From Massilia atriviolacea (GTDB lineage: Bacteria; Pseudomonadota; Gammaproteobacteria; Burkholderiales; Burkholderiaceae_D): a stretch of 64,000 nt of DNA. The DNA lies in assembly GCF_003953935.1 (NCBI RefSeq), contig NZ_RXLQ01000007.1, forward strand, positions 186,001 to 250,000, given 5' to 3'. Made by a program: the position numbers and the translations under genes. Shown here in pieces: positions 43,302-52,946 of the stretch. Positions within the stretch are counted from its first letter, which is position 1, and each line of letters starts with the position of its first letter. Below the pieces are notes generated by a model. That model worked only from the letters and a program-made list of their open reading frames with translations, made no database searches and had not been told where the DNA came from.

Positions 43302-44354
43302 CTAGATCAGATGGAAGCGCAGGATGCCGTCGCTATCCTGGCTGCGGCGCAAGATACCGTCGTACCAGAGCTTGTGCAGGTGCGCCAGCGCCTCGCCCAG
43401 CGCAAAGGTGAGCTGGTGGGCGTCGAGCGGGCGGCGGAACATCAGCGGGACGATGTCGGCGGCCGAGGCCGGCTGGCGGCAGGCCTCCACCACCTCGGCC
43501 AGGCGCGCGTCGTGGTGGGCGCGCAATTGCGCAATGCGCGTATGCAAGCCGGTGAAGGGCCGCCCGTGCGAGGGCAGCACCAGCGTATCGGCCGGCAAGG
43601 CGTCGAAGCGGGCGAGCGAATCGAGATACAGCTGCAGGGGATTGCCTTCCGGCTCGACCGCGAACACCGACACGTTCGTCGAAATGCGCGGCAGCACCAT
43701 ATCGCCCGACACCAGCACGTTCAGGGCCTCGCAGTACAAGGCGGCATGCTCGGGCGAGTGCCCGAAGCCGGCGATCACGCGCCAGTCGCGCCCGCCGATG
43801 GCGATACGCTGCCCGTCCTGGATGCGCGTGTAGGCCGCCGGCACGGCCGGCACCAGGGTCGGATAGTAACTGCGGCGCTCGCCCAGTTGCGCGCGCAGCG
43901 CCGGGTCGGCCAGGCCGTGCCGCTCGAAGTGGGGAAGCGCCGCCGTGCCGTCGACGCCGGGCAGGGCCGCCGACATCATGCGCGCGAAGGCGTATTCGCC
44001 GGTGCTCATCCACAAGGGTGCGCCGAAGCGCGCGCACAGCCAGTCGGACAGTCCCACATGGTCCGGATGGCAATGGGTGGCCAGCACGCGCAGCAGCGGC
44101 GCGCCGTCCATGCCCTGCGCAAACACCTGCTCCCAGGCGGCGCGCGTGGCATCCGTGGCCGCGCCGCAATCGATAACGGTGTATCCCGTGCGCCCGTCGC
44201 GCCGGTCGGCCAGCAGCCACAGGTTGATATGGTCGAGCGCGAACGGCAGCGGCATGCGCAGCCACTGGACGCCGTCGGCCAGGGCCAGCAGGCCGCCTGT
44301 GGCGGGCAAGGTCTCGCCCAGGGGATAGGCCAGCGCGGATTCGAGAGCATTCAT
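43302..44354 (-). CDS. MBL-fold metallohydrolase
   Basis: 350 residues from the ATG at 44354 (MNALESALAYPLGETL). Metallo-beta-lactamase fold with the HxHxDH motif: His94, His96, Asp98, His99 (ATHCHPDHVG), later GFGHSPEHAALY and SGDMVLPRIS. A C-terminal helical domain of about 100 residues is typical of the glyoxalase-II/LACTB2-like subgroup found near branched-chain acyl-CoA genes. It is divergent from the LiuR-like gene and shares its intergenic operator, so it may be under LiuR control. Confidence 0.88.
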   Translation of the reverse strand: MNALESALAYPLGETLPATGGLLALADGVQWLRMPLPFALDHINLWLLADRRDGRTGYTVIDCGAATDATRAAWEQVFAQGMDGAPLLRVLATHCHPDHVGLSDWLCARFGAPLWMSTGEYAFARMMSAALPGVDGTAALPHFERHGLADPALRAQLGERRSYYPTLVPAVPAAYTRIQDGQRIAIGGRDWRVIAGFGHSPEHAALYCEALNVLVSGDMVLPRISTNVSVFAVEPEGNPLQLYLDSLARFDALPADTLVLPSHGRPFTGLHTRIAQLRAHHDARLAEVVEACRQPASAADIVPLMFRRPLDAHQLTFALGEALAHLHKLWYDGILRRSQDSDGILRFHLI

Positions 44355-44401
44355 GCGGCATTCTTTCGTGTTCAGGATAGCGGCAGGCACGCTACAATAG
44401 G

Positions 44402-44418
44402 TTGACGTTGACGTAAAC
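44402..44418. promoter_or_regulatory. LiuR-type operator in the divergent region
   Basis: TTGACGTTGACGTAAAC matches the direct/inverted ACGT pattern expected for MerR-family LiuR boxes. It lies just downstream of a TACAAT -10-like element (44393-44398) that could serve the regulator gene, and between that gene and the MBL gene, so it could control both. Confidence 0.6.
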
Positions 44419-44474
44419 GGCAAGCTGCGCCCCAATTCTAAGCGATTGCGGCAAGCCCCTTCCAACCGCCGCCC

Positions 44475-44894
44475 ATGAATAGTGCCGAGCCACAGATGTC
44501 CCTACGTACCTACACCATCGCCGAACTGGCGCGCGAATTCGACATTACCGCGCGCGCCATCCGCTTCTACGAAGACCAGGGCCTGCTGCACCCCAGCCGC
44601 GAAGGCGTGGGCGGACGCAACCGGGTCTACACGGCGCGCGACCGCACCCATCTCAAGCTGACCCTGCGCGGCAAGCGCCTCGGCCTGACTTTGTCGGAAA
44701 TCAAGAGCATCGTCGACATGTACGAGTCGCCCAAGGATACCGCCGCGCAAATGAACCGCTTCCTCGGCGTGCTGGCCCACCAGCGCGAAACCCTGGAGCG
44801 CCAGCGCGAGGATATCGACATGGCGCTGGCCGAAATCGCCGCCCATGAAGAAGAATGCCGCCGCATGCTGGCCGAAACGACGGCCAATGCCTGA
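44475..44894 (+). CDS. liuR: MerR-family regulator, LiuR-like
   Basis: 139 residues (139 from the first ATG; the ATG at residue 8, MSLRTYTIAELAREF, is another candidate). N-terminal MerR winged helix (YTIAELAREFDITARAIRFYEDQGLL) followed by a long coiled-coil dimer helix; no metal-binding cysteines are seen. Genes for branched-chain acyl-CoA oxidation are usually repressed by LiuR. Here it is followed by isovaleryl-CoA dehydrogenase, with a box on each side of it, which supports the name. Confidence 0.85.
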   Translation: MNSAEPQMSLRTYTIAELAREFDITARAIRFYEDQGLLHPSREGVGGRNRVYTARDRTHLKLTLRGKRLGLTLSEIKSIVDMYESPKDTAAQMNRFLGVLAHQRETLERQREDIDMALAEIAAHEEECRRMLAETTANA

Positions 44895-44906
44895 CCGCCC
44901 GCCTGC

Positions 44907-44928
44907 TTGACGTTTACGTTAACGTCAA
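44907..44928 (+). promoter_or_regulatory. LiuR-type operator of isovaleryl-CoA dehydrogenase
   Basis: A run of ACGT-containing repeats (TTGACGTTTACG, then TTAACGTCAA); its right half TTTACGTT/AACGTCAA is an inverted repeat with one mismatch. It overlaps the -35 region (TTTACG, 44913-44918) of a promoter whose -10 is TATGAT (44936-44941), so binding would block transcription. Confidence 0.65.
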
Positions 44929-44976
44929 ACATGCGTATGATGAACGCTTCCCTTTCCGACCCCGCGAGGACGACAC

Positions 44977-46161
44977 ATGCTGCATCTTCCAGGCTTGACC
45001 TTTGACCATGGCGAAGACATCGCCGCGCTGCGCGAAGCAGTTCAACAATTCGCCGCGGTAGAGATCGCTCCCCGCGCGGCGGAGATCGACCGCAGCGACC
45101 AGTTCCCGATGGACTTGTGGCGCAAGATGGGCGACCTGGGCGTGCTGGGCATCACTGTCGACGAGCAATACGGCGGCGCCCAGATGGGTTACCTGGCGCA
45201 CATCGTGGCGATGGAAGAAATCTCGCGCGCGTCGGCCTCGGTCGGCCTGTCGTACGGCGCCCACTCGAATCTGTGCGTCAACCAGATCAAGCGCAACGGC
45301 ACCGAAGAACAGAAGAAGAAGTACCTGCCGAAGCTCATTTCCGGCGAGTACATCGGCGCCCTCGCCATGTCCGAGCCGAACGCCGGTTCCGACGTGGTCA
45401 GCATGAAGCTGCGCGCCGACTTCAAGGGCGACCGCTGGGTGCTCAACGGCACCAAGATGTGGATCACCAACGGCCCCGACGCCGACGTGCTGGTGGTGTA
45501 CGCCAAGAACGACCTGGAAGCCGGCCCGCGCGGCATGACGGCCTTCATCATCGAAAAAGGCTACAAGGGTTTCTCGATCGCGCAAAAGCTCGACAAGCTC
45601 GGCATGCGCGGCTCGCACACGGGCGAACTGGTGTTCCAGGATTGCGAAGTGCCGGCCGAAAACGTGCTCGGCGGCCTGGGCAAGGGCGTCAACGTGCTGA
45701 TGTCGGGCCTCGACTTCGAGCGCACCGTGCTGTCGGGCGGTCCGCTGGGCATCATGGCGGCCTGCATGGATGCGGTGGTGCCGTACGTGCACGACCGCAA
45801 GCAGTTCGGCCAGCCGATCGGCGAATTCCAGCTGATGCAGGGGAAACTGGCCGATATGTATTCGACCATGATGGCCTGCAAGGCGTATGTGTATGCCGTG
45901 GGCCAGGCCTGCGACCGCGCAACAACGCCGGAAGCGATCCGCAACCTGCGCAAGGATGCCGCCGGCGCGATCCTGTACAGCGCCGAAAAGGCCACCTGGA
46001 TGGCGGGCGAAGCGATCCAGACCCTGGGCGGCAACGGTTATATCAACGAGTATCCGGTCGGACGTCTCTGGCGCGATGCGAAGCTCTACGAAATCGGCGC
46101 AGGCACCAGCGAAATCCGGCGCATGCTGATCGGGCGCGAATTGTTTGCGGAGACGAAGTAA
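44977..46161 (+). CDS. Isovaleryl-CoA dehydrogenase
   Basis: 394-residue FAD acyl-CoA dehydrogenase (liuA/ivd type). Its catalytic base is Glu248 in [12 protein letters not shown], the position used by isovaleryl-CoA dehydrogenases, rather than the later C-terminal glutamate of most family members. It oxidises isovaleryl-CoA to 3-methylcrotonyl-CoA in leucine breakdown. A GAGGA site precedes the ATG. The gene follows liuR and a LiuR box. The next gene is aceK, not liuB, so the rest of the liu pathway must lie elsewhere. Confidence 0.93.
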   Translation: MLHLPGLTFDHGEDIAALREAVQQFAAVEIAPRAAEIDRSDQFPMDLWRKMGDLGVLGITVDEQYGGAQMGYLAHIVAMEEISRASASVGLSYGAHSNLCVNQIKRNGTEEQKKKYLPKLISGEYIGALAMSEPNAGSDVVSMKLRADFKGDRWVLNGTKMWITNGPDADVLVVYAKNDLEAGPRGMTAFIIEKGYKGFSIAQKLDKLGMRGSHTGELVFQDCEVPAENVLGGLGKGVNVLMSGLDFERTVLSGGPLGIMAACMDAVVPYVHDRKQFGQPIGEFQLMQGKLADMYSTMMACKAYVYAVGQACDRATTPEAIRNLRKDAAGAILYSAEKATWMAGEAIQTLGGNGYINEYPVGRLWRDAKLYEIGAGTSEIRRMLIGRELFAETK

Positions 46162-46314
46162 AGGCAGTTAGTGCGTTACATGCATAGCCGTCGTACCCGC
46201 GCCGAGGCGGCACCCGGCGCGAACGACGGGGTGGCGGCTGATCGGCGCGTACCCAACCGTGCCGGCGCGACCATATAGAATAGTCTTCCCACAAAAGACT
46301 GATCGAGAAGCCAG

Positions 46315-48141
46315 ATGACACAAGTTGCGTTTCCCAAGCTGCTGTCTTCGCAGATTGCTTTCGACATCGCCCGCACCATTCTCGACGGTTTCGACAAGCA
46401 CTATCGCCTGTTCCGCCAGACCAGCCAGACCGCCAAGCGCCATTTCGAAACCGGTTCCTGGGCCACCGCCCAGCAGGCGGCGCGCGAGCGCATCGGCTTC
46501 TACGACCAGCGCGTGCAGGAATGCGTGCAAGTGCTCGAAGACGAATACGATAACAGCGAACTGAGCGACGAAGTCTGGCGCGAACTCAAGCTGCACTACA
46601 TCGGCATGCTGTCCGGCCACAAGCAGCCGGAACTGGCCGAAACCTTCTTCAACTCGGTCTGCTGCAACATCCTGCACCGCACCTATTTCCACAACGATTT
46701 CATCTTCGTGCGCCCGGTGGTCTCCACCGAGTACATCGAAACCGACGAACTGCTGCCGACCTACCGCGTCTACTACCCGGCCAAGGACGGCCTGCGCTTC
46801 GCGCTCAAGCGCATCGTCACGAATTTCCAGCTGAACTGCAAGTTCGCCGACCTGGACCGCGACATCGCCCTGGTCGAAGGCCGCCTGAAGCTGATCTTCG
46901 GCGGCGAGGCGCTGGAGCCGAACCACCAGATCCAGGTGCTGTCGAGCCTATTCTTCCGCAACAAGGGCGCCTACATCGTCGGCAAGGGCATCAACGGCAA
47001 CCGCGAATACCCTTTCATCGTGCCGGTCCTGCACAACCGCCACGGCGAGCTGATCCTCGATACGGTGCTGTTCGACCACGAACAGATCACCATCCTGTTC
47101 TCGTTCACGCGCGCCTACTTCCTGGTCGACATGGAAGTGCCCTCGGCCTACGTGCAGTTCCTGCGCAGCCTGCTGCCGCGCAAGCCGCGCAGCGAGATCT
47201 ACACCATCCTCGGCCTGCAAAAGCAGGGCAAGACGCTGTTCTACCGCGATTACCTGCAGCACCTGAAGCACACCGCCGACCGCTTCGAAATCGCCCCCGG
47301 CATCAAGGGCCTGGTGATGCTGGTGTTCGCCCTGCCCTCCTTCCCCTACGTGTTCAAGGTAATCAAGGATTTCTTCCCGCCGCCGAAGGAAACCACGCGC
47401 GCCCAGATCAAGGAAAAATACCTGCTGGTCAAGAACCACGACCGCGTGGGGCGCATGGCCGATACGCTCGAATACTCGAACGTGGCTTTTCCGCTGGAAC
47501 GCTTTTCGGAAGAACTGATCGCCGAGCTGATGCACCACGCACCGTCGCTGGTCGAGTACGAAGGCGACCGCATCATCATCCGCCACCTGTATATCGAACG
47601 GCGCATGGTGCCGCTGAATATCTTCCTGAACAAGGCGGAAACGGCCGGCAACGACGCCCTGATCGAGCATGGCGTGATCGAATACGGCAACGCCATCAAG
47701 GAACTGGTGGCGGCGAATATCTTCCCCGGCGATATGCTGTATAAAAACTTCGGCGTCACGCGCCACGGCCGCGTGGTGTTCTACGATTACGACGAAATCG
47801 AATACATCACCGACTGCCATTTCCGGGATATCCCGCAGGCGCGCAACGAAGAAGACGAAATGTCGGCCGAGCCGTGGTATTCGATCGGCAAGCACGATGT
47901 ATTTCCCGAGCAGTTCGGCGCATTTTTGCTGGGTAACGCGAAAATCCGCCTGTATTTCATGAAGCACCATGCCGATTTGCTGACCAGGGATTTCTGGCAG
48001 TCGCGCAAGCAGCGCATCATGGACGGCCATATCGAGGATGTATTCCCGTATCCGCAGCAAATCCGTTTTTGCAACCAGACATCCGCCGATCATCCGGCGG
48101 CTTATACCCCGTCCTATTTGGAGAACTTACACAATGAATGA
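46315..48141 (+). CDS. aceK: Isocitrate dehydrogenase kinase/phosphatase
   Basis: 608-residue bifunctional enzyme that controls isocitrate dehydrogenase by reversible phosphorylation, sending carbon into the glyoxylate shunt during growth on acetate or fatty acids. The AceK family hallmarks are visible, including the kinase-like C-terminal half ([26 protein letters not shown]). The length is usual. Its last codons overlap the thiolase start by 8 bases. No aceA or aceB is in the window. Confidence 0.95.
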   Translation: MTQVAFPKLLSSQIAFDIARTILDGFDKHYRLFRQTSQTAKRHFETGSWATAQQAARERIGFYDQRVQECVQVLEDEYDNSELSDEVWRELKLHYIGMLSGHKQPELAETFFNSVCCNILHRTYFHNDFIFVRPVVSTEYIETDELLPTYRVYYPAKDGLRFALKRIVTNFQLNCKFADLDRDIALVEGRLKLIFGGEALEPNHQIQVLSSLFFRNKGAYIVGKGINGNREYPFIVPVLHNRHGELILDTVLFDHEQITILFSFTRAYFLVDMEVPSAYVQFLRSLLPRKPRSEIYTILGLQKQGKTLFYRDYLQHLKHTADRFEIAPGIKGLVMLVFALPSFPYVFKVIKDFFPPPKETTRAQIKEKYLLVKNHDRVGRMADTLEYSNVAFPLERFSEELIAELMHHAPSLVEYEGDRIIIRHLYIERRMVPLNIFLNKAETAGNDALIEHGVIEYGNAIKELVAANIFPGDMLYKNFGVTRHGRVVFYDYDEIEYITDCHFRDIPQARNEEDEMSAEPWYSIGKHDVFPEQFGAFLLGNAKIRLYFMKHHADLLTRDFWQSRKQRIMDGHIEDVFPYPQQIRFCNQTSADHPAAYTPSYLENLHNE

Positions 48142-49333
48142 TCCAGTCGTTATCGTCGGCGCGGCCCGCACACCCATGGGCGCGTTCCAGGGCGATTTTT
48201 CCTCCAAGTCCGCCAGCGACCTCGGCGCCGTGGCGATTGCCGCCGCCGTCGAGCGTGCCGGCGTCGACGCCAAGCTGGTCGAACACGTCTACTTCGGCAA
48301 CTGCCTGATGGCCGGCCAGGGCCAGGCCCCGGCGCGCCAGGCCGCCATCAAGGGCGGCTTGCCGTTATCAAGCGGCGCGGTGACCCTGTCCAAGATGTGC
48401 GGCTCGGCGATGCAGTCGACCATCTTCGCGCATGACACCCTGCTCGCGGGCAGCGCCGACATCGTCGTCGCCGGCGGCATGGAATCGATGACCAACGCGC
48501 CCTACCTGATTCCGAAGGCGCGCGGCGGCTACCGCATCGGCCACGGACAGATGTTCGACCACATGATGTACGACGGCCTGGAAGACGCCTACTCGCGCAA
48601 CGAGAAGACCGGCGAAGGCCGTTCCATGGGCACCTTTGCCGAAGAATGCGTGGCCAAGTATGCCTTCACGCGCGAGGCGCAGGATGCGTTCGCGATCGCC
48701 TCGGTCAAGCGCGCGCAGCAAGCCGGCAGCGAAGGCTGGTTCAAGTGGGAAATCGCGCCGGTCACGGTGAGCACGCGCGCCGGCGATGCGGTCATCGACA
48801 AGGACGAAGGCCCGGCCAAGGCAAAGCTGGACAAGATCCCGGCGCTCAAGCCCGCCTTCAAGAAGGATGGCACCATCACCGCCGCCTCGTCGTCGTCGAT
48901 CAACGACGGCGCCGCCGCGCTGGTGCTGATGCGCGAATCGAAGGCGCGCGAACTGGGCCTGGCCCCGATCGCCCGCATCGTCGGCCACAGCACCTTTGCG
49001 CAGGAACCGAACCTGTTCACCACCGCCCCGATCGGCGCGCTGCAAAAGCTGTTCGCCAAGACCGGCTGGAAGCCGTCCGACGTCGACCTGTACGAGATCA
49101 ACGAAGCGTTTGCCGCGGTGCCGATGGCGGCGATGCACGAACTCGACATCCCGCACGAGAAGGTCAACATCCACGGCGGCGCCTGCGCGCTGGGCCACCC
49201 GATCGGCGCCTCCGGCGCGCGCATCATCGTCACCCTGCTCGGCGCCCTGAAGAAAACCGGCGGCAAGCGCGGCGTGGCCTCGCTGTGCATCGGCGGCGGC
49301 GAAGCGACCGCGATGGCCTTCGAGATGATGTAA
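48134..49333 (+). CDS. Acetyl-CoA C-acetyltransferase (thiolase)
   Basis: 399 residues from the ATG at 48134 ([16 protein letters not shown]), inside the end of aceK, with GGAG well placed. Degradative or PHB-type thiolase: Cys89 (KMCGSAMQ), His355 ([10 protein letters not shown]) and Cys385 (LCIGGGEAT). It joins or cleaves acetoacetyl-CoA. Its overlap with aceK suggests coupled translation. The 3' gap before the next gene carries a REP-like palindrome. Confidence 0.94.
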   Translation: MNDPVVIVGAARTPMGAFQGDFSSKSASDLGAVAIAAAVERAGVDAKLVEHVYFGNCLMAGQGQAPARQAAIKGGLPLSSGAVTLSKMCGSAMQSTIFAHDTLLAGSADIVVAGGMESMTNAPYLIPKARGGYRIGHGQMFDHMMYDGLEDAYSRNEKTGEGRSMGTFAEECVAKYAFTREAQDAFAIASVKRAQQAGSEGWFKWEIAPVTVSTRAGDAVIDKDEGPAKAKLDKIPALKPAFKKDGTITAASSSSINDGAAALVLMRESKARELGLAPIARIVGHSTFAQEPNLFTTAPIGALQKLFAKTGWKPSDVDLYEINEAFAAVPMAAMHELDIPHEKVNIHGGACALGHPIGASGARIIVTLLGALKKTGGKRGVASLCIGGGEATAMAFEMM

Positions 49334-49343
49334 TCCGACGCAG

Positions 49344-49371
49344 CGTCGTTCCCGCCTGCGCGGGAACGACG
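49344..49371. repeat. REP-like palindrome after the thiolase gene
   Basis: CGTCGTTCCCGC (49344-49355), loop CTGC, GCGGGAACGACG (49360-49371): a perfect 12-bp stem. This is the cleanest copy of the palindrome also found at 11093, 12885 and 52439-52527. Confidence 0.85.
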
Positions 49372-49416
49372 GACATGGCGCAAGCCTGCCTACCCGAATC
49401 CCAACCAAGAAACTCA

Positions 49417-50085
49417 ATGCCAACAGCACTCATCATCGGCGCCTCGCGCGGCATCGGCCGCGAACTGGTGCGCCAGTACCTGGCCGACGGCTGGCGCGTG
49501 CTCGCCACCGCCCGCAAGAGCGAAGACTGCGCCGCCCTCGGCGCCATGGGCGCACACCCGTACCAGCTCGATGTCGCCAGCGCCGATTCCATCGCCGCGC
49601 TGGGCTGGAACCTGGACGGCGAACTGCCCGACGCGGCCTTCCTCAACGCCGGCGTATACGGCCCGCGCCACGACGGCTTTCCCACCCAGGACGACTTCGA
49701 CACGGTCATGCACACCAACGTGCTGGCGGCGCTGCGCCTGCTGCCCGTGATCGCGCCGATGGTGGCCGAGGCGCGCGGCAAGCTGGCCGTGATCTCCTCG
49801 CGCATGGCGTCGATGGGCGCGCGCAGCAGCGCTTCCGGCACCCTGTACCGCGCCAGCAAGGCGGCCCTGAACTCGGTGCTGGTCGACACCGCCATCCGCT
49901 TCGGCCCCAAGGGCGCGACCTGCGTGGCCTTCCATCCGGGCTGGGTCCAGACCGACATGGGCGGCGTCGATGCCGACATCACCCCCGCACAAAGCGCGGC
50001 CGGCCTGCGCGCCACCCTGGCCGGCCTGGACCCCGCCGCCAACGGCGCCTTCCTCAATTACGACGGCACGCCACTTCCCTGGTAA
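49417..50085 (+). CDS. SDR family oxidoreductase
   Basis: 222-residue short-chain dehydrogenase/reductase from the ATG at 49417. NAD(P)-binding GASRGIGRE (residues 8-16), NAG (77-79), active-site Tyr144-x3-Lys148 (LYRASKAALN) with serines at 127-128. The lack of an Asp after strand 2 and the Arg (TARKSED) favour NADPH. The substrate is unknown; the neighbours suggest an acyl or keto compound. Confidence 0.88.
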   Translation: MPTALIIGASRGIGRELVRQYLADGWRVLATARKSEDCAALGAMGAHPYQLDVASADSIAALGWNLDGELPDAAFLNAGVYGPRHDGFPTQDDFDTVMHTNVLAALRLLPVIAPMVAEARGKLAVISSRMASMGARSSASGTLYRASKAALNSVLVDTAIRFGPKGATCVAFHPGWVQTDMGGVDADITPAQSAAGLRATLAGLDPAANGAFLNYDGTPLPW

Positions 50086-50104
50086 GCCCAACCTGACGAG
50101 ACCT

Positions 50105-51232
50105 ATGATACTGACCGAAGAACACCAGATGATCCGCGACGCCCTGCGCACCTTTTCGCAGGAGCGCCTTGCCCCCAACGCCGCGCGCTGGGACAAGGAG
50201 CACTACTTTCCCAAGGAAGAACTGAAGGAACTGGCCGCGCTGGGCGCGTTCGGGGTGGCGGTGCCCGAGGAACTGGGCGGCGCCGGCCTCGATTACGTGT
50301 CGCTGGCGCTGGTGCTGGAAGAAATCGCGGCCGGCGACGGCGGCACCTCGACCATCATTTCGGTCAACAACTGCCCGGTATGCAGCATCGCCATGATGTA
50401 TGCCAACGACGCGCAGAAAGAACAGTGGCTGCGGCCCCTGGCGCAAGGCGCCATGCTGGGCGCGTTCGCGCTGACCGAGCCGCACACCGGCAGCGATGCC
50501 TCGGCGCTGCACACCACCGCCACGCGCGACGGCGAGCACTACGTCATCAACGGCACCAAGCAGTTCATCACCAGCGGCAAGTACGCCGACGTGGCGATCG
50601 TCATGGCGGTCACCGACAAGGCGGCCGGCAAGAAGGGCATCAGCGCGTTCTGGGTGCCCACTTCCACCCCCGGCTACATCGTGGCCGGCCTGGAACAGAA
50701 GATGGGCCAGCACTCGTCGGACACGGCGCAGATCCTGTTCGAGAACTGCCGCATCCCGGCCGCCAACCTGATCGGCGAAGAAGGCCAGGGCTACAAGATC
50801 GCCCTGTCGGGCCTCGAGGGCGGGCGCATCGGCATCGCCTCGCAGGCGGTCGGCATGGCGCGCGCCGCATTCGAGGCCGCGCTGGTGTACGCGCGCGAGC
50901 GCGAAAGCTTCGGCAAGCCGATTTTCGAGCATCAGGCGGTGCAGTTCAGGCTGTCCGGGATGGCCACGCAAATCGAAGCGGCGCGCCAGTTGATCCGCCA
51001 CGCCGCGTCGATGAAGGACGCTGGCCTGCCCTGCCTGAAAGAAGCCGCGATGGCCAAGCTGTTCGCTTCCGAAATGGCCGAACGGGTCTGCTCCGACGCG
51101 ATCCAGGTGCACGGCGGCTACGGCTACGTGAGCGACTTCCCGGTCGAACGCATCTACCGCGACGTGCGCGTGTGCCAGATCTACGAAGGCACCAGCGACA
51201 TCCAGAAAATCCTGATCGCGCGGGCCTTGTAG
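50105..51232 (+). CDS. Acyl-CoA dehydrogenase
   Basis: 375 residues from the ATG at 50105 (MILTEEHQMIRDALRTFSQ). FAD acyl-CoA dehydrogenase with GAFALTEPHTGSDASAL and GTKQFITSGKYAD for flavin binding, and the catalytic Glu361 in CQIYEGTSDIQ, as in short- and medium-chain enzymes. The chain-length preference is not certain. It is 19 bases after the SDR gene and 2 bases before the GNAT gene. Confidence 0.92.
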   Translation: MILTEEHQMIRDALRTFSQERLAPNAARWDKEHYFPKEELKELAALGAFGVAVPEELGGAGLDYVSLALVLEEIAAGDGGTSTIISVNNCPVCSIAMMYANDAQKEQWLRPLAQGAMLGAFALTEPHTGSDASALHTTATRDGEHYVINGTKQFITSGKYADVAIVMAVTDKAAGKKGISAFWVPTSTPGYIVAGLEQKMGQHSSDTAQILFENCRIPAANLIGEEGQGYKIALSGLEGGRIGIASQAVGMARAAFEAALVYARERESFGKPIFEHQAVQFRLSGMATQIEAARQLIRHAASMKDAGLPCLKEAAMAKLFASEMAERVCSDAIQVHGGYGYVSDFPVERIYRDVRVCQIYEGTSDIQKILIARAL

Positions 51233-51234
51233 GC

Positions 51235-51783
51235 ATGGCGCGGGAAGCGCTCATCCGGCAGGCTGGCGGCGAGGACCTGGAACGGTTCTTCGCCTACCTG
51301 GACGACCATCTGCGCGACAACGGCAGCGGCGCCACGGCGCTGTTCATGCCGATGCCGCGCGCCGCCTCGCGCTTCGGTCCCGAGCGCGAAAACGCCTTCC
51401 GCAGCGCGTGCGCGAACGCCCTCGGGCAGCCCGGGTGGCGCCGCCTGTGGCTGGCCGTCGACGCGCACGGCGCCATCGCCGGCCACATCGACCTGCGCGC
51501 GCGTCCCGAAGGCGCCTGCGCGCACCGCTGCCTGCTCGGCATGGGCGTGCATCGCGACGCCCGCAAGCAGGGGCTGGGCGCGCGCCTGATCGCCGTGGCG
51601 GCCGCATGGGCCGCCACGGAAGCGTCGCTCGACTGGATCGACCTTGAGGTGCTGTCGGTGAACCAGCCGGCGCGCCAGCTGTACGCGCGCTGCGGCTTCG
51701 TGCAGACCGGCGAGACGGCCGACATGTTCCGCATCGACGGCGAGGCGCTGGCCTATACCTTCATGAGCCGCAGGCTGCCGTGA
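51235..51783 (+). CDS. GNAT family N-acetyltransferase
   Basis: 182 residues from the ATG at 51235, just after the acyl-CoA dehydrogenase stop. GNAT fold with LLGMGVHRDARKQGLGARLIAVAAAWA as the acetyl-CoA loop and the C-terminal VNQPARQLYARCGFVQTG. The substrate is unknown. It converges with the pilin-like genes. Confidence 0.88.
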   Translation: MAREALIRQAGGEDLERFFAYLDDHLRDNGSGATALFMPMPRAASRFGPERENAFRSACANALGQPGWRRLWLAVDAHGAIAGHIDLRARPEGACAHRCLLGMGVHRDARKQGLGARLIAVAAAWAATEASLDWIDLEVLSVNQPARQLYARCGFVQTGETADMFRIDGEALAYTFMSRRLP

Positions 51784-51854
51784 CGGCGCCGCCGTCCTGA
51801 CAAGCAGCGCGGGCTTTCCTCAGGCGATGGCGTTCACCCACCTCGAATCGGGAC

Positions 51855-52394
51855 TCAGCGCGGCATAGCGGGTCTGGGCAGCACGCCAATATTCAGCGCA
51901 CCTGCGGGCTTGCCGTCCGCGCCATCCTGCGGCGGGACGAACATATCGTGCGGGTGGACGAAGGTCCAGTCGGCGTAACGGCCCTTGTGGCGAAAGCCGC
52001 TGTCGTGCTCGTCGAAGTGATCGATCTTCATCGGCGCGCCCTGCGAGAGCGAATGCACGCCCACGATGCGTCCTTCCACCCGGATCAGGCCCCACTCGGC
52101 CTTGCCCGTGATCGGATCCGCGTACAGGCGCCGCAGGTGCCGTTTGGCGTTCGGGAAGCGCGGGTCCTTGAGCAGCTCCTGCAAGGTCAGCGGATACATC
52201 TGCGGCCCGGCGGCGGCGCTGCCGTGATAGCGCGCGATGGCGGCGCGAAATTCGTGGCCGATGAACAGCAGCTCGCGTTCCTTGTCGCGCCGTACCGAGG
52301 TCGCATACAGCTCGCCGGCGATGCTGCTGCCGATGCCCATGAAGGCCACCAGCAGCAGGGTCCAGATGTACGCGAACCCGGCCTGCCTCCGCAA
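51855..52394 (-). CDS. Atypical pilin-like protein, third of the filament operon
   Basis: 179 residues if started at a TTG (52394) giving MRRQAGFAYIWTLLLVAFMG. A longer frame to 52577 would translate through a REP pair and is rejected. The N-terminus has the prepilin layout (short positive leader, G|F, then a hydrophobic helix), but position +5 is Trp rather than Glu. The C-terminal domain (YPLTLQELLKDPRFPNAKRHLRRLYADPITGK) resembles GspG/minor pseudopilins. It follows two typical pseudopilin genes. The start codon is uncertain. Confidence 0.65.
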   Translation of the reverse strand: MRRQAGFAYIWTLLLVAFMGIGSSIAGELYATSVRRDKERELLFIGHEFRAAIARYHGSAAAGPQMYPLTLQELLKDPRFPNAKRHLRRLYADPITGKAEWGLIRVEGRIVGVHSLSQGAPMKIDHFDEHDSGFRHKGRYADWTFVHPHDMFVPPQDGADGKPAGALNIGVLPRPAMPR

Positions 52395-52438
52395 TGCCTT
52401 CGATCCGGCCCTTCCCAAATCATCGACACGCTCAGCAC

Positions 52439-52527
52439 CGTCATTCCCGCGAAGGCGGGAATCGAATGCCGTCGCGCCGCCATGGGCGGCAGCATGGACC
52501 TGGAGTCCCGCCTGCGCGGAAATGACG
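52439..52527. repeat. Pair of inverted REP-like palindromes (BIME-like)
   Basis: Copy one, CGTCATTCCCGC-GAAG-GCGGGAAT (52439-52462), and copy two, TCCCGC-CTGC-GCGGAAATGACG (52506-52527), are in opposite orientations about 45 bases apart. They lie in the gap between two pilin-like genes. Confidence 0.7.
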
Positions 52528-52563
52528 GATCGCCGGCCGGCGGCATCGGCCGCGCGCGTCCGG

Positions 52564-52941
52564 TTACAGCTGTTCATACGGCACGCCGTCGCGCGTCTTG
52601 CCGCGCGCGCCGCTGCGGATATCGGCCACGCCGGGTTTGTCCGGATCGATCGACGCCACCGGCTGCCACGTCACGCTCGATTCGGTGATCGGATCGACCG
52701 GCACCGAGCGAAAATACTTGTGCGTCACCAGGTCGCCCAGCGAGGACGGATACACGCCCCTGTCGCCGTAGAATTTGTCGATCCCCACGCGCAGCACCTG
52801 CAGGTTTTCCTTGAGCGCGACTTCCTTCGACTTGTCGACCGAGCTGAAATAGCGCGGCACGGCGATCGTCAGCAGCGTCGCGATAATCGCCATCACCACC
52901 AGCAGTTCGACCAGCGTGAATCCCGCGTATAGTCTTTTCAT
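52564..52941 (-). CDS. GspG-like pseudopilin
   Basis: 125 residues from the ATG at 52941 (MKRLYAGFTLVELLVVMAIIATLLTIAVPRY); an ATG at 52953 overlaps the previous stop and is less likely. Type IV prepilin signal G|FTLVE with Glu at +5 and a long hydrophobic helix. The C-terminal domain (GDLVTHKYFRSVPVDPITESSVTWQPV) resembles major pseudopilins GspG. It is probably processed by a prepilin peptidase not encoded here. Confidence 0.88.
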   Translation of the reverse strand: MKRLYAGFTLVELLVVMAIIATLLTIAVPRYFSSVDKSKEVALKENLQVLRVGIDKFYGDRGVYPSSLGDLVTHKYFRSVPVDPITESSVTWQPVASIDPDKPGVADIRSGARGKTRDGVPYEQL

Positions 52942-52946
52942 CTCGC

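Noticed and set aside
52395-52577. N-terminal extension of the third pilin-like gene
   Set aside because: It would translate a REP pair (peptides like DSRLRGNDG), a common mis-annotation, and would place the prepilin signal in the middle of the protein.
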